Source: Schistocephalus solidus
Taxonomy: Eukaryota > Platyhelminthes > Cestoda > Diphyllobothriidea > Diphyllobothriidae
Reading direction: 5' to 3'
Assembly (NCBI GenBank): GCA_017591395.1
Contig: WEDG01004185.1
Span: 62,001 to 126,000 of the forward strand
Length of the DNA: 64,000 bases
In this document: in pieces, positions 1 through 11,080 of the stretch
How positions within the stretch are numbered: the first letter of the stretch is position 1
Layout of the letters: each line of letters begins with the position of its first letter
Notes under the pieces: generated by a model
What the model was told of the DNA's origin: nothing
Seen by the model: only the letters and a program-made list of their open reading frames with translations
The model's database searches: none
Position numbers and translations under genes: made by a program

Positions 1-880
1 ATAATATCAGTCAGCAGATGGGACTTTATGGTTGGCGTCCACTCGAATACCTTACTCTTGCCACCGGAGCAAAGTGAGTAAGGGGTGAGCGTGCGGTAGA
101 TGCTGTGAAAGTCTGACTCAATAAAATAATCCAGACTCAAGTCACCACTGCTGCGCCCACTCCGAGGGGCATGCCGTGGATTTCGTAGCATGCGGCGGTC
201 GAAATATTGCCCTGCGTACACACCCCCCATGCACGGTGAAGGCTAGAAAATATGTTCTCAACACTTACTGGATAATCACATCGCCTGCAAGCTGTTCGCG
301 CCTAACAGACGAAAAACCCCTCAGTCGAAAGCCAATACAACTTACCATCCCCCATACCCGTGCCCCCCGCAGACTTCTAAAGTGAACAGTTTCAGCCTAG
401 TGGCCTCGGAGGCTTGATTACCTTTCAAAAACCTGGCTGAGCAACTAAACAGCAACGAGGATGGCCATGGTCGTCCAAGAACGGGTTAGCCACAAGACGG
501 ACATAGCGAGACTGCCAGCGAGCCTCAATTAGCTAAACCATTACAATAGGAGAAGGCAGATGTCGGTTATGTCTCCCTGCTTGGACTGATGTTCAAACGC
601 AGAGCGACGAGGGGGAAGGGGCGTAGCCATGTCCAACAAAGCTATATATGTCCGGCGTCCTTGTTCATGACTCACTGCCTCAAGGTCAGGCCACTTCGAA
701 GCGAGCAGTTTCAGACTCACTGACCTGCAGACGCTTGACCAACTTCCAGTCGTACACGCTCATGCATCTAAGCCCCACTTGAACACTCACCCCTAGCCGA
801 CGCCGCATAAGCCACTGGACACGATACCCCTCGGCTAATGCCACACCCACCCATTAGATAACACTTAACTTGCTCCACAG
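1..880. other. Unassigned repeat-derived DNA at left edge
   Basis: I see no supportable gene here; the open frames are short and look like chance. Around positions 90-160 the order of short words (gtgcggtagatgc, then caagtcacc) resembles the reversed family A repeat near 61,570-61,650. This may therefore be an old, decayed copy of that family. The rest is unrecognised. Confidence 0.3.
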
Positions 881-901
881 ACCTATTTGAGCAGCTGCCA
901 C

Positions 902-1120
902 CACGGAAAGCTTCGCTGGGGTCCACACTATGCCCGGTGTCAACAAGATGTGCAAGGATGGCGCTTATATCGGTCGCACGAGTCGGCGCCTATCCAAAAA
1001 AATAAGGGAACACCTCCCAACATGGCTGAGCACAGGGGACGTAAAGAGCATAAAAAAGCGCCATCCTTGCACATCTTGTTGACACCGAGCATAGTGTGGA
1101 CCCCAGCGAAGCTTTCCGTG
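902..1120. repeat. Long inverted repeat, 65-bp arms
   Basis: The left arm 902-966 and right arm 1056-1120 are reverse complements over 65 bp, with one mismatch that I can see (a C/T in the tgcccggtgtc/tgctcggtgtc segment). The spacer is about 89 bp. Neither arm extends outward. The arms would form a strong hairpin if transcribed. I recognise no transposon family; this could be two inverted copies of a short repeat or a foldback element. Confidence 0.9.
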
Positions 1121-1508
1121 TAATTTATAAGGTCACACCAAACTACCCCAAGCCACTGGGTCAACGTCTACTAGCAGCAGCAGAAGCGACTGCCATAAGG
1201 TTGAAGAAGCCGGTCTTGTGCGCACAAAAGAACCTCGTACAAGCTCCGCGCTTAGCTTGGCCAGCGGCCACTTAACTGCATGCAGTCCCCCGCGCCATCT
1301 CTGTCCTCCCCCTTCTCCTAGAACGGCTCTACCAAACTCTCACTGCCGCCTATCACACTGTTTCTTATCACCCTTCCCTATGCACACTTCTCGGTCAACC
1401 CACAAAAACAGGCGAATATTATCGATTTTATGTTTTAAATTTCTACTACGTCCCAACGTTTCCCTATAACTGTACTGGCCTGAAGATAAGTTATCGAAAG
1501 CAGCGCGT
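1121..1508. other. No gene seen
   Basis: There is no recognisable coding sequence. A segment near 1172-1222 shares several short words (aagcgactg, ccggtc, tgtgcgc) in the same order with 51,358-51,402. This suggests a shared, unnamed dispersed repeat. Confidence 0.3.
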
Positions 1509-2067
1509 ATGCTCACCAAGTCGTCTTTTGAATTTTTTAAAATTCAACTGCATACCGCTCGACCTTCGCAAGGAGACCCAGACGTTGCATGTGTCCATCT
1601 ACGGTGCCCTTCGTGGCCTACCGTTTGCGCACCCCTACATCGATGTCATCTTGGTGGCTGGTTTGAATGCTGCGGAACACAAGACGCACCTCCTATTGGT
1701 TTTCGACCTCCTCAAAATTATCGTCGACTCCTTCAAGTGCGTGTCTGTTGAGCTCATTCTCAACTTCCTTGGCCATGGCACTGATTCAAAAGATTTGCGT
1801 TCTCTACCCTCCAAGGGTACAATTACTCGCGATTGTCTTCCAGCAACATCTAAACGTCAGTTGGAACGATTTATCGGCATAGTTAACTTTTACCGCTGAT
1901 GCCTACCGAACTGTTCTGACCTAATGCTGTCACTCACCAATTTTTCCCGGTCCGAAGGGTCTTGTGCTCATTAAAGAGGCACTAACGGTTTTTGAGAGAA
2001 CCTGGGATTCCTTTTCCGATGAAACCATGCTTATACAGACCATCTCGAAGCTTCTCCTTCGTGAATT
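1509..2067 (+). pseudogene. Ty3/gypsy pol fragment, reverse transcriptase part
   Basis: In the + frames this reads as the fingers/palm to thumb part of a Ty3/gypsy reverse transcriptase. Landmarks are GLPFAHPYID followed by VILVA, AEHKTHLLLVFD, and then TSKRQLERFIGIVNFYR, the usual block after the catalytic palm. The catalytic box is YIDV where active enzymes have YxDD, so the last aspartate is lost. The reading frame changes at least once. The fragment stops where a - strand CR1-like LINE begins near 2068, and the same pol appears to resume downstream at about 4570 (RNase H tail and integrase). It is a dead copy, and I see no LTRs around it. Confidence 0.8.
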
Positions 2068-3880
2068 GCAGTTTATTTGACAAGTATAATAGGCAATGCT
2101 TTTTAAAACCCTATTATTTACATGCCGGTTCGTTTGATACAGCTGTACATACAGAACAAATCAGTCACTACTAAAATTGTACGTGCACGAATTTAGTATT
2201 TATTTTTTGAAGTTGTCTCTGGTTCACGGGGTATTTAGCACAGGTTCAGACTCTCGAGGGGAAAAAGGACACCTAAAATCATCCAAGCTTATCTTGAGGA
2301 ACTGCCGAGACATCGCCTCCACAACAGATTGAGGGAGATCATTCGATTTCGCCAATACAACTTGCATAAAAAATGCAGAGCGAGGGTTCAGCCTGGACAT
2401 TTTTGTGCGTAGTTTCATTGAGTGCCCACAAAGGTTGAGCGAAAGGTGCTTCTGAAACGCATCCTCAAAGATCAGTCCATGCTCAAGATCATGTATTACT
2501 TTGTAAAGTAGGATAAGATCACCTCTATGCTGCCTATAATATAGAGCAGGGGTCGGCAAACTTTTCGGCCTACTAGGCCATTTCAGGAGGTCAAGAAGGC
2601 ACACTAGGCCAGAAGAAACAAGGTTTCCAAGGAAACTTTTATTATTCAAAAATACAGTACGATCAATGGGAAACACGATGTTGCATGCCCTTCGAGACAG
2701 GTACAATATCAGGTTCTAATGATGAAGAGTTCAGCAACAGATTGATAGCTGCGCGTTGCTTCTGCTCTTTAGGCATAGTAATTGGGGTTACTGTGCGGGA
2801 ACTCGATGTCTGTAATATGAACATGAAATAAAATGGCTTCGCGAGTCACAGCACACACACTTGTGCGCACAACACAGGCCCTGACCCCGTTAAGAAATGA
2901 ATGAAACCGAGACCAGAGAGTGAACTTGTGTACAACACAACGTTTATCATCCCTCCCCGGTCAGGCGCTTCTGTTTCATACAAGCGCCTGACATCAGTTC
3001 TAAAAATAAACACGAGCCACAGCTTGAGCTGCAACCAGCAGTAATGAAGGGGAACAAAACCGCGACACTTCAATTAGGCCGGATCCAACAATAATTAACT
3101 AGGGGGGCGTTAGGCCGCACTGGAATACTAGCTAGGCTGTATCTGGCCTAAAGGCCGGAGTTTGCCGACCTCTGATATAGAAGGAATAGAGTAAGGCAGT
3201 TCAGTCTTTCTATGTATGATCGGTCTTCTAAACTTTTTACCAGCTTTATTGCACAACCCTACACTTTTTCGAGGCATGTTTTGTCCTTTGCTAACAATGG
3301 CAGCCACGCTTTCATACTATATTCTAGATGAGACCGAGCAAAGGTACCGTAAATTCATCCAACGAGGCCTTATCAAACGTAACAAACGCCCTTTTGATAA
3401 CATGTAGTAGTCCCATGGCGTTTTTTACCGCCCTGATGCACTGCAGCGCTGGTTTCATGTTGTTATGCATCCAAACACTGAGACCCCTCTTTGAAGATTC
3501 TACAGGAATAGTGATGTCTTTGAGGTGATACGCCTTCATGCAGTCATTTTAATAGCAGTTGTTTGGACGCAGATGGAGGACGGCACACTTCAGCACCTTG
3601 AAATCGAGAGGCTGTTTCCCGGACCACGTTTGCAGTCGGTGCAGATTATTTTCAAGAGTGTTCTGGTAATTCGAGCGCTTTATAACTTGCCGGAGTTAAA
3701 AGTCGTCGGCAAACATTATTTTACCGCAGTCAAGTTCCTGGAGGCTGTCATTAACATAAAGGATGAAGGGTAAGGGTCCTTGAACTGAGCCTTGAGGTAC
3801 ACCACTAGTCATATTCAACCAGTCTGATATGTCATCTCCGATGCAGACTCGCTATTTTCAACCCACCAGAAACTCCCTTA
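2068..3880 (-). mobile_element. CR1-like LINE copy, 5'-truncated and degenerate
   Basis: Read on the - strand, this is the C-terminal half of a non-LTR reverse transcriptase followed by a 3' UTR. Around 3690-3860 it shows SGVPQGS and FADD; around 3330-3540, the thumb region (LQCIRAVKNAM, IKRAFVTFD); around 2250-2560, the C-terminal block (YRQHRGDLILLYK, then SFRS-like remains). Frames are broken. The 3' end carries a stem-loop at 2086-2117 (ATAATAGG pairs with CCTATTAT) shared with other CR1 copies in the window. A hAT-type MITE interrupts it at 2547-3174. The copy itself lies inside a gypsy pol fragment, so three insertion layers are stacked here. Confidence 0.8.
2547..3174. mobile_element. 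Non-autonomous hAT-type transposon (MITE)
   Basis: The left end starts CAGGGGTCGGCAAACT. The right end, reverse-complemented, starts CAGAGGTCGGCAAACT. These are terminal inverted repeats of the CAGNGGTCGGCAAAC type known from hAT elements such as the Charlie group. The flanks carry an 8-bp target duplication, atatagag at 2539-2546 and atatagaa at 3175-3182 (7 of 8 match), and 8 bp is the hAT length. The 628-bp interior has no transposase; an open frame at 2846-3073 on the - strand matches nothing I know. It is inserted in a CR1-like LINE whose coding sequence resumes on both sides. Confidence 0.9.
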
Positions 3881-4569
3881 TCGGTGGAGCACAATAGGCG
3901 GGTCCCAGATTAAATTATTAAACCCGAGAGCCTGTCTTTACGGGAACCCTGCTAATGGGGGGTATTATGGGTGGGACAATAGAATGACAAAAAAGTATTA
4001 AAAACGGTGAAAGTAAATTTAAAACAGAAATTTATAAATAAAAACAAAAGTTTAAATGAGGTTAAACATAACCCGCGCAACATGAAAAAGAAACGGTAGG
4101 CATCAAATGAAATGAAAGCTCAGTAAATAATTGTCCCCATTGGAAGCTCTGTAAATAATTGGCCCCATTACCCACTGTCCCACGGTCAGCCCGTTGAACT
4201 TTAGCTTTATAAGACAACCTACTGTAAGCTTTCAAGTAGCAAAAAACAATAGCTACAAATTCTTTAAGATGTCATTTTCTTCACAAAATTGTTATATATC
4301 ACTCCGTACTAGGACTTGCATCGTTTTGTATGAGAGGCAAGTCAAGCAAATAGGTTTGCAGCTACTTGCTGTCATCCTGCTACTTCCCTTCTATAAGGGA
4401 TTGCAGTTAGTTATCTCCGACTGTGAGGGCAGTCTGCCCGGTCCCAGTGACAGCTCAAAGAGTGTTAAAAGAGATTTTGCGAGCTCCTTTGAAAATAACT
4501 GCTGGCGCAATACCCCGATAGCATCTCACGGGTTCGAACATTCTTTTCCCCAGTTCATTTAAGGTCGTA
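3881..4569. other. AT-rich stretch without a recognised gene
   Basis: No gene is seen. Two imperfect direct repeats of about 24 bp lie at about 4115-4170 (each contains gtaaataattg followed by ccccatt). Short inverted words (GTGGGACA near 3970 and its complement near 4180) might be the ends of a small MITE, but the match is too short to rely on. Positions 4190-4560 may be further gypsy pol remains, but I cannot align them. Confidence 0.3.
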
Positions 4570-5660
4570 ACCTCGAAATTTACCCAGACCGTAAGCCCTT
4601 GACATTTTCCCATAAATCCTGCTTAGTAAGCTGAGTTCGAGTGATCTCGCCAACGAACCATATTTCACAATTATCTACCGATGTCCGCTACACTGAGGAC
4701 AAAGGAGGAGGTCATTAATGTGCTGTCCAGCCCTTCCGTCTCAGCACTCAAGATCTCACGTAGGGACAAGTGGGTCGTCCTGGTGACAATTCAATTATGG
4801 GTTTCCAGCTTGCGAAATTTGCTCAAATTACCAGTATTGGTCCAACCCTTTGCGATTCCTGTATGCCTTCTTATCGTCCCTCTCTGGTCTTCTGTACTTC
4901 TCGAGCTGCATTGACATCCCTTCAGGAATAGTCCCATTCCAGGACCCAGGAACAAGGACATCAAAGCTTCGAAGCATTCATGTCTGCTCTGCCAGTGGAA
5001 CGCGAATAAAGATTCGGCGTCACAAAATGTCCCCCTCAGATTTCTTCACCAACCTTGACGTGTTGATGTTGATTTGCCATGTTTTGTATTGCAATTACGG
5101 TTATAACTGACCGAGGTGCCCATTTCATTGGCTGCTCACGCATTACGATGACTATCTACCACTCAGATACCAAAGACGTAGTCGAGCATTTCCATCGTTA
5201 ATTAAAAACTGTCCTAAGTGCTGGAGGAATCGCATTTTTCTGACATTCCTGGGTATTTGGACGGCATTGAAGTCGGGCTTGGTTTAGAGTACTGCTGAAT
5301 TAGTGTCCGGCGCTACTCTCCAAGAGTCAGAGAAGAGATTCACCCAACTGCTCGTACCGTTGAAGAGAATCTTCACAACTTCGTGCATCTCGTTCGGCAG
5401 TTCATACACTCGCTGACACCTATTCGGTCGCGAACTCCATCGACCGAATTTGATGTGGGAAAGGACTTGCCTTACGGCACTGGCATTTTTGGTAAGCATA
5501 ACTGTGCACGCAAGTCACTGAAATGGTCGATGTAAAGGATCCTCCTGGGTGGTCTCCCGCAATATCAAGACCTACCGAATATGGTCAACGTTAACCGAGT
5601 CAAGGCACATGTTTTGGAGAAACCTTCAGGCCAGTTACGTGGGAGAAAATGTGCTGCCTT
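4570..5660 (+). pseudogene. Ty3/gypsy RNase H tail and integrase remnant
   Basis: Across several + frames, the order of motifs is that of a gypsy pol. The RNase H end has RKPLTF and an LSxPSVSAL-like block at about 4590-4770. Next come the integrase zinc-binding remnant CLLCQ near 4985, a first catalytic-aspartate block RVDVDLP near 5065, ITDRGAHF near 5105, and VVEHFHR near 5180 with the catalytic glutamate. A C-terminal integrase region follows to about 5650. Stops and frameshifts occur throughout. It is probably the continuation of the pol fragment at 1509-2067, split by the CR1-like LINE. Confidence 0.7.
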
Positions 5661-6039
5661 ACCATTCCCTCTTACTCCTCCTACTCCGCATTCTCGCTCC
5701 ACCGCCCCTGAGCGTAACTCTTCCAGTACCAATAACATTCCTACCAATAATAGCGACTATCGACTCTACGTTGCTGAATGTCTAAGTACTCATGATTTTG
5801 ACATCGCGCTTGTCCTACGATGTAATTTTACCATCATCCTTCGGTCTAGGCAGGATAATATCTTGACCATTTTGTTATATCTTTTATTTGTATGCCTTTT
5901 TCATGTGTATGTTCGATCTTTCTTCATACTTTATTGTGTCTGTGTTTATGTTTACCGACCTTAGTGGCAGCTTTCGTTTTGATTGTGCTTAAAAACCCAT
6001 ATGACTAGTCAATGGCAGATTCTTCCTCGCCTCTTGGCT
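5661..6039. other. No gene seen
   Basis: This is T-rich sequence after the gypsy integrase remnant, with no protein family recognised. The long + strand open frame here begins with integrase remains and then becomes low-complexity hydrophobic translation, so I do not call it a gene. Confidence 0.3.
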
Positions 6040-6600
6040 TTTCTGACTAAGTTTGCCGGCGACATCGAGTAAACTGTCAGGGCGTCATAAGCCATAAGGA
6101 GACCCTAGTCAATACGACCTTCAGTTGTGAGGATATTTGATTTTGCACAAAAATATTTCAGAATAAGTTGGAACAAGTTGATGGCTGGATGAGGGCACAC
6201 GTCCGGCATCTTGGCAGCGGCGTCCCGAGTGAGACCGGAGGCGTCGTGACCTTGAGTGAGAGCATATCTGAATCGGCCTTGACGTTGATTGGCCGGCTTG
6301 CATAGCCGTGACAGAGTCTTAGAACCCAGTGCATGTAGGCGTTCGCTTTTTGTCACCTGCAGCCAATCACCGAATGGTGCATGTTGATTGGCTGGTGCCA
6401 ACACTCGAGTGACTCCAAAAAGCAAATTGACCAGGATCGTGAGGTGGACAGAAGGACAACGTGACAAAGCGATGGCCAAGAACGCGGGAGCGGACTGCCA
6501 CAAGTATGCTTACGTCAACTACTGGCTGAGATTCCTGTATACCCATTTGGTCTCAATAAAGCTTGTTCAATCTAATCGGCCTTCCCTAACTTATGATGTC
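6040..6600 (+). mobile_element. Possible LTR relic
   Basis: The segment lies downstream of a + strand gypsy pol, as a 3' LTR would. It has a polyadenylation-type signal (aataaag near 6557). It shares words in order with 11,630-11,790 (for example ccttga, then ttggccgg). I cannot define paired ends or a second LTR, so this remains a suggestion. Confidence 0.3.
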
Positions 6601-6839
6601 GACTATTTGGAACTCTCGTCTGCGTCTAATTTTGACACGTTTATTTTGGGTAAGGACTTCTCTCCGAAATTAAAAGTGCATTTCGAAAGAACTGTGGGAA
6701 CATAAATGTTCTTTGTTCATACCAAGTAAAGGCGAAGCTACATCACCTTCTTAGATACGAAAGCGTAATGTGCTAGCGTTAACCATGATTAACTGTGGAA
6801 TTTTATCTCGGAATTTGGATGTACGAAGCATTTTACGAT

Positions 6840-7560
6840 TAATTATCTGCAGGATGATGGCAGGCGTCACGGATAAGGGTTTAATCTCAAAAGAAGTCGC
6901 AGTGACAAATGGGGCTGAAGGCAGGTTGTGTACCCGCTATCATCGTATTCGATCTTGTGCTCTCTGCCATGCTGATGGAAACCTACCGTGAAGACCGTCC
7001 AGGAATGATCATCGCCGACCAAACTAACGGACCGCTGTTCAGCACCCGACGGATGCAGGCAGCTATGCCAGTCTTCACAATCAGTGCTCATGCTCTTCTA
7101 TTGGTGGACGATTGAGCGCTCAACATCACGACGGAAGCAGAACCTAGATCTGTGGCTGCGGCTTCACGAAATTCTGACTGACCACCAGCACGGAGAAGAT
7201 GGTGGATATACATCCACTAGCACAATTTGCTGATAACAAGGAGTAAAGAGTCATAGTGAGGGGAAATTGCCTGGAATCTGTGGGCAGCTTACTTACCTAG
7301 GAAGAAAAAGCTCAAGAAACATCAAGATATGCAGCGGAATCGTCAACCGGATCTCAAAAAAACGTCAGGCTTTCACCATTCGGCAACACTCAGCTTAGAA
7401 TCGCTGCAGTATCCATCTGAACGCGAACTTGAAAATGTATTGAACTCTCATCATGAAAAAGCTCCTGTATGGGAAAGCAATATGTGACAATCCGACAAGA
7501 TACACAGTATGCTTCGAAGCAGGGGACTGCAGGGGCGATGAATGGCGCTGGATTATAGTG
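6840..7560 (+). pseudogene. RTE-like LINE reverse transcriptase fragment
   Basis: The + frames align with the better-preserved RTE copy at 8,279-9,555. An AVTNG block near 6900 is followed by a region matching FSAMLMDAYHDEQPG (read here as SAMLMETYREDRPG), then a decayed catalytic area and the thumb. Frameshifts are frequent. It is an independent, older copy lying just upstream of the family A repeat at 7,610. Confidence 0.7.
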
Positions 7561-7609
7561 AGAGCAGACTTGTGCTGAATCTACTTCACCCTCTGTTCCA
7601 ATCCCCCAT

Positions 7610-8235
7610 CTGGATCCGGTGTCAAGGCAGAGTCAAGAAGACCGGAGCTAAGAGAGGACGCAGGCCCACGCACTGAGGTCCAACACCAAACAATAAAACA
7701 ACAGCTTAAGAGAGCGGCGGCTCGGATCCCAACGGAGTGAGAGTACCATAAAGGCCACATTGAGGAGGAACCATTACAGTTTGAATTTCAGTCCGCCAGT
7801 CAGCCACTCCGCTAAAAACACACACTGGGCTGACCATGCGGCCCGATTTATCCCGTCAGTTGGCAAACTTCCCAGCCACGGCTTTTAGCGCACCGTGATA
7901 GTTTCAAGCGCGTCAGATTGTTTATAGAGAGGAAACATGAACTGAGTCGTCGAACTCACTATCTCGCCCACGCCGACAAAATTAAACCACCGTCTGAGCC
8001 GGTCAGTTGTCTGTGGGAGTGATTGCAGTGGCTGGCAAAGCATGACCGGAACCCTAACACTCACACCAGGGTTACCAAAACCAGGGGGTAAGAAGGAGCC
8101 ATTGCCATCTTACACCCAACGCAACACGCACTGGGCTGACGGCATGATCTACTATATAGCGTCAGTTAGCAGCCTTCCAAGATACGGATTCTAGATAATT
8201 GTAATAGTTTCAAGTGCATCCGCTTACACTGAGGG
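7610..8235 (+). repeat. Repeat family A copy, + orientation
   Basis: This matches the copies at 58,010-58,985 and 61,345-62,190 through shared blocks in the same order. Blocks include gtcaag, cagagtcaagaagaccgga; cataaaggccacatt; cagtccgccagtcagccac; cccgtcagttggcaa; agccacggcttttagcgcac; and gatagtttcaagcgcgtcag. The last two blocks recur once more near 8150-8220, so the copy holds a partial internal duplication. It sits between two RTE fragments. Confidence 0.8.
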
Positions 8236-8278
8236 ACATATGCGGATTCTTAAGTATGGTGTGTGTGTGTAAGTGTGT

Positions 8279-9555
8279 CGCCAGGAAGATCTTCACCCAT
8301 ATCCTTCTCAATTGTCTGAACGGTCACCTAGAGCAGGGCCTGCTCCCGGAAAGCCAGTTTGGCTACCGACGACGCCGCAGAGCAACCAACATGATCTTCG
8401 CCGCCCACCAGCTACAAGAAAAGTGCTAGGAGATGCGAATTCACCTTTACACTACCTTCGTGGATCTGACAAAAGCCCTTGGCACGGTGAATCGTGACGG
8501 ACTGTGGAAAGTCATGCAGAAATTAGGCTGTCCTGAGTGGTTCACGCACATGGTGCGTATTTCATGATGGGATGATGGCGCACGTCACTTACAACGGAAC
8601 GGTATCCGAAGCATTCGCAGTGACCAACGGAGTGAAGCAGGGCTGCGTACTGGCCCCCACCCTGTTTAGTCTCATGTTCTCTGCTATGCTGATGGACGCC
8701 TACCATGATGAACAGCCTGGGATCCGCATCGCCTACAGAAATGACGGGCACCTTCTCAACAGTCGTCGTATGCAGGACACAACGCGCGTGTCTACTGGTA
8801 GAGCCCATGACTTGCTCTTCGCGGAAGACTGCGCCCTTAACACTGAGACGGAAGAGAAAATGCAAAGAAGCATGAACCTCTTCGCCGTAGGCTACGCCAA
8901 TTTTGGATTAACAATCAATACAGCCAAAACGGTTGTCGCGCCCCAGCCACCACCCAGCGCGGAATACAATGCTCCCCGAATTAATGTCAACGGTGCTCAA
9001 CTCAAAAATGTGGAAACCTTCGATTATCTAGGAATCACGCTGTCACGCAACACGAGAATCAATGACGAGGTTGCCCAACGAATCTGCAAAGCCAGTCAGG
9101 CCTTCAGCCGACTGCAGGCCTCCGTGTGGAATCGCAACGGTGTTCACCTGAACACCAAACTGAAGATGAACAAGGCCGTCGTCTTGACGACACTCCTTTA
9201 CGGAACTGAGACCTGGACCATCTACTCGAACCAAGCCAAGCAGCTGAATCACTTCCACCTCGGTTGCCTCCGCAGAATACTTAAGCTGATATGACAAGAC
9301 AGGATTCCGGACACGGAAACCCTGCAGCGGACCGGAATCCTCAGCATCCACGCCATGTTAAGGCAACTGCAACTGCGATGGAGCAGCCACCTGGTGAGAA
9401 TGGACGACGATCGACTACCCGAACGACTTTTCTACGGAGATGTTGCTACGGGTGCTCGCCGACAGGGAGGTCAAAAACAACGCTACAAGGACACTTTGAA
9501 GAAATCGCTGAAGCAACTGTAAATCAACCCGGCGACCTGGGAGGACCTCGCCCAG
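8279..9555 (+). pseudogene. RTE-like LINE reverse transcriptase, broken
   Basis: This is a non-LTR reverse transcriptase of the RTE-like type common in flatworm genomes. Blocks in order are LNGHLEQGLLPESQFGYR near 8315, VDLTKA near 8460, AVTNGVKQGC near 8620, the catalytic box near 8815, YLGITLSR near 9027, TLLYGTETWTIYS near 9190, and the C-terminal RWSSHLVRMDDDRLPERLFY near 9377. The catalytic box is LFAEDCAL where FADD is expected. A small deletion shifts the frame near 8555, and a stop at 9292-9294 replaces the W of the LRWQD block. The 5' part (endonuclease) is missing. A zinc-finger tail follows. Confidence 0.85.
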
Positions 9556-10562
9556 GATAGACCGGCATGGAGAAGATCCGTGAAGACTGGTTCAGCAATC
9601 TATGAGGCCAACCGGATCGCCACCGCCAAGGCCAAAAGAGCGGCACGAAAGTCACCAGCGCCCCAGAGTAACGCCGCCGATTCCCAGGCTCTTCCAACAC
9701 GCCCGCGCTGTCAACGAAAAATTCCGTGCGAGAATCGGCCTGGTTGGACACCTTCGAACTCAATGCAACAACAATCCCACAACATCAACCTCTGCCACAC
9801 CTGCCTCAGACCGCACCACGACCACCCTAACCACTGATAACCACTTCATCGATGCCCCGCCATCCACAATCGTTGGCACCTTCCTCCCTCCCCCATCCCT
9901 TGCACCGATCACGGTGACGAACACCACTTGCCCCACTCCCGCCACCTCCGACTACCTGCCACCTGCTACCTCCTCCTTTTCCACTACCCCCCCCCCCCCC
10001 ACCACCACCACCACTAACGCCCCCAGTACCAGCGATGAGGGACTGGGTACGAACCTGTCCTCGTTGCGATCGCACATTCACCTCACACATTGGCCTGGTC
10101 GGTCACTTGCCAATCCATCGTGCAGAGCCTGTTAAACCAGTGCCTGGAGCACCAGCACACAGCAGAGACCACAGCCTCCAATGCCCTCACTGCCCCCGCG
10201 CATTCCTTCACGACATAGTCCTGCTCGGTAACATGCGCATCCACGAAAGCGGAATCCACGGCGATACCAACACATCTAACGCACCGTGCACACCCCTCAA
10301 CACGTCCCACAGTTCTCCCATGGTCGCGACTCTCAGTACCGGCAGCAGAGCCCCCTCAGACCCAGCACCTCCCGACCTATCTTATCCTCATTGTCACCGT
10401 ACATTACGCATCGGCCTGGTCGGTTACTTGCAAATCCATCGCACAGAGATCGGTGAACCAGTTCCAGGTGCACCAACATACACCCGCCGCACCCGCCTCA
10501 AATTTCCGCAATGCTCACGCACATTCACACACCGCATGGATCTATTAGGTCATATGCGGCAG
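9556..10562 (+). pseudogene. C2H2 zinc-finger tail of the RTE-like LINE
   Basis: This continues the LINE ORF after the RT (linker with ANRIATAKAKRAARKSPAP near 9605). A first finger remnant ends IGLVGHLRTQC near 9760; the right-edge copy at 62.3 kb keeps this finger intact as C-x2-C-x12-H-x4-C. A low-complexity Thr/Pro linker follows, with a C run at 9988-10000 and CCA/ACC repeats. Fingers continue at about 10,053-10,115 (CPRC...HLPIH, a complete C2H2), 10,189-10,251 (CPHC, one His replaced by Asn), about 10,384-10,443 (first Cys and one His lost) and 10,507-10,560 (first Cys lost). The fingers share the HIGLVGHL/RMDLLGHM core. Frames change between them. Such fingers would be expected to bind nucleic acid; their role in this LINE is inferred. 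Confidence 0.8.
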
Positions 10563-10619
10563 GTTATAGTCGGTAGTTGCGCACACGGCTCGATCTGCTT
10601 AATCCTTCAATGTAGGATA

Positions 10620-11080
10620 AAAGCATTGAGCAACAGACGAAGATGAAAGCGCGATATGATGTGCAAAGGGGACCTCGAATCTTCTGGCCTAACGAAAGTG
10701 TCTACACAAGACTGGAACACGAAGTGAACTGGTATCCAGTGACAGTTCCAAGCAGTGAGGGACAGATCGCAGAATTGGCCTTAGAAGATGGAAGAATATT
10801 GCATCGATATCTGGACTAAGTCCGCAACCGAACGGACACAGAAGGTGAAGAATTCTGGAAGTTCGAACTGCCCACAACCCTTGATGTTGATTCTGGCATC
10901 CCGATGACGGAATATCTACGGCCTAAACTTACTACAACGCCGCCAGTCGGGGTGTCTATTTCTCATACTCCTTCTACCCCGTCCAGCAGTAAAGTAGGGG
11001 CAGAGGAACCAGTGACTCCGCAAAACGGTGCAAAGCTCTAAAGATACCGCCCTGAAAATATCGACCCGAATCCACAAACC
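10620..11080 (+). pseudogene. Ty3/gypsy pol C-terminal fragment
   Basis: In + frame it reads QQTKMKARYDVQRGPRIF, then SVYTRLEHEVNWYPVTV, and LALEDGRILHRYLDxVR. This is the typical C-terminal tail of a gypsy integrase (the KARYD...W.PATV...LxDGR..RRHxDQVR pattern). A Thr/Pro-rich end and a stop near 11,040 follow. Upstream domains are absent. It abuts the zinc-finger tail of the RTE LINE, so one of the two was truncated by insertion or deletion. Confidence 0.6.

Noticed and set aside
9760..10090. Gly/Ser-rich open frames on the - strand
   Set aside because: They are antisense translations of the Thr/Pro linker and the C/CCA runs of the RTE zinc-finger tail.
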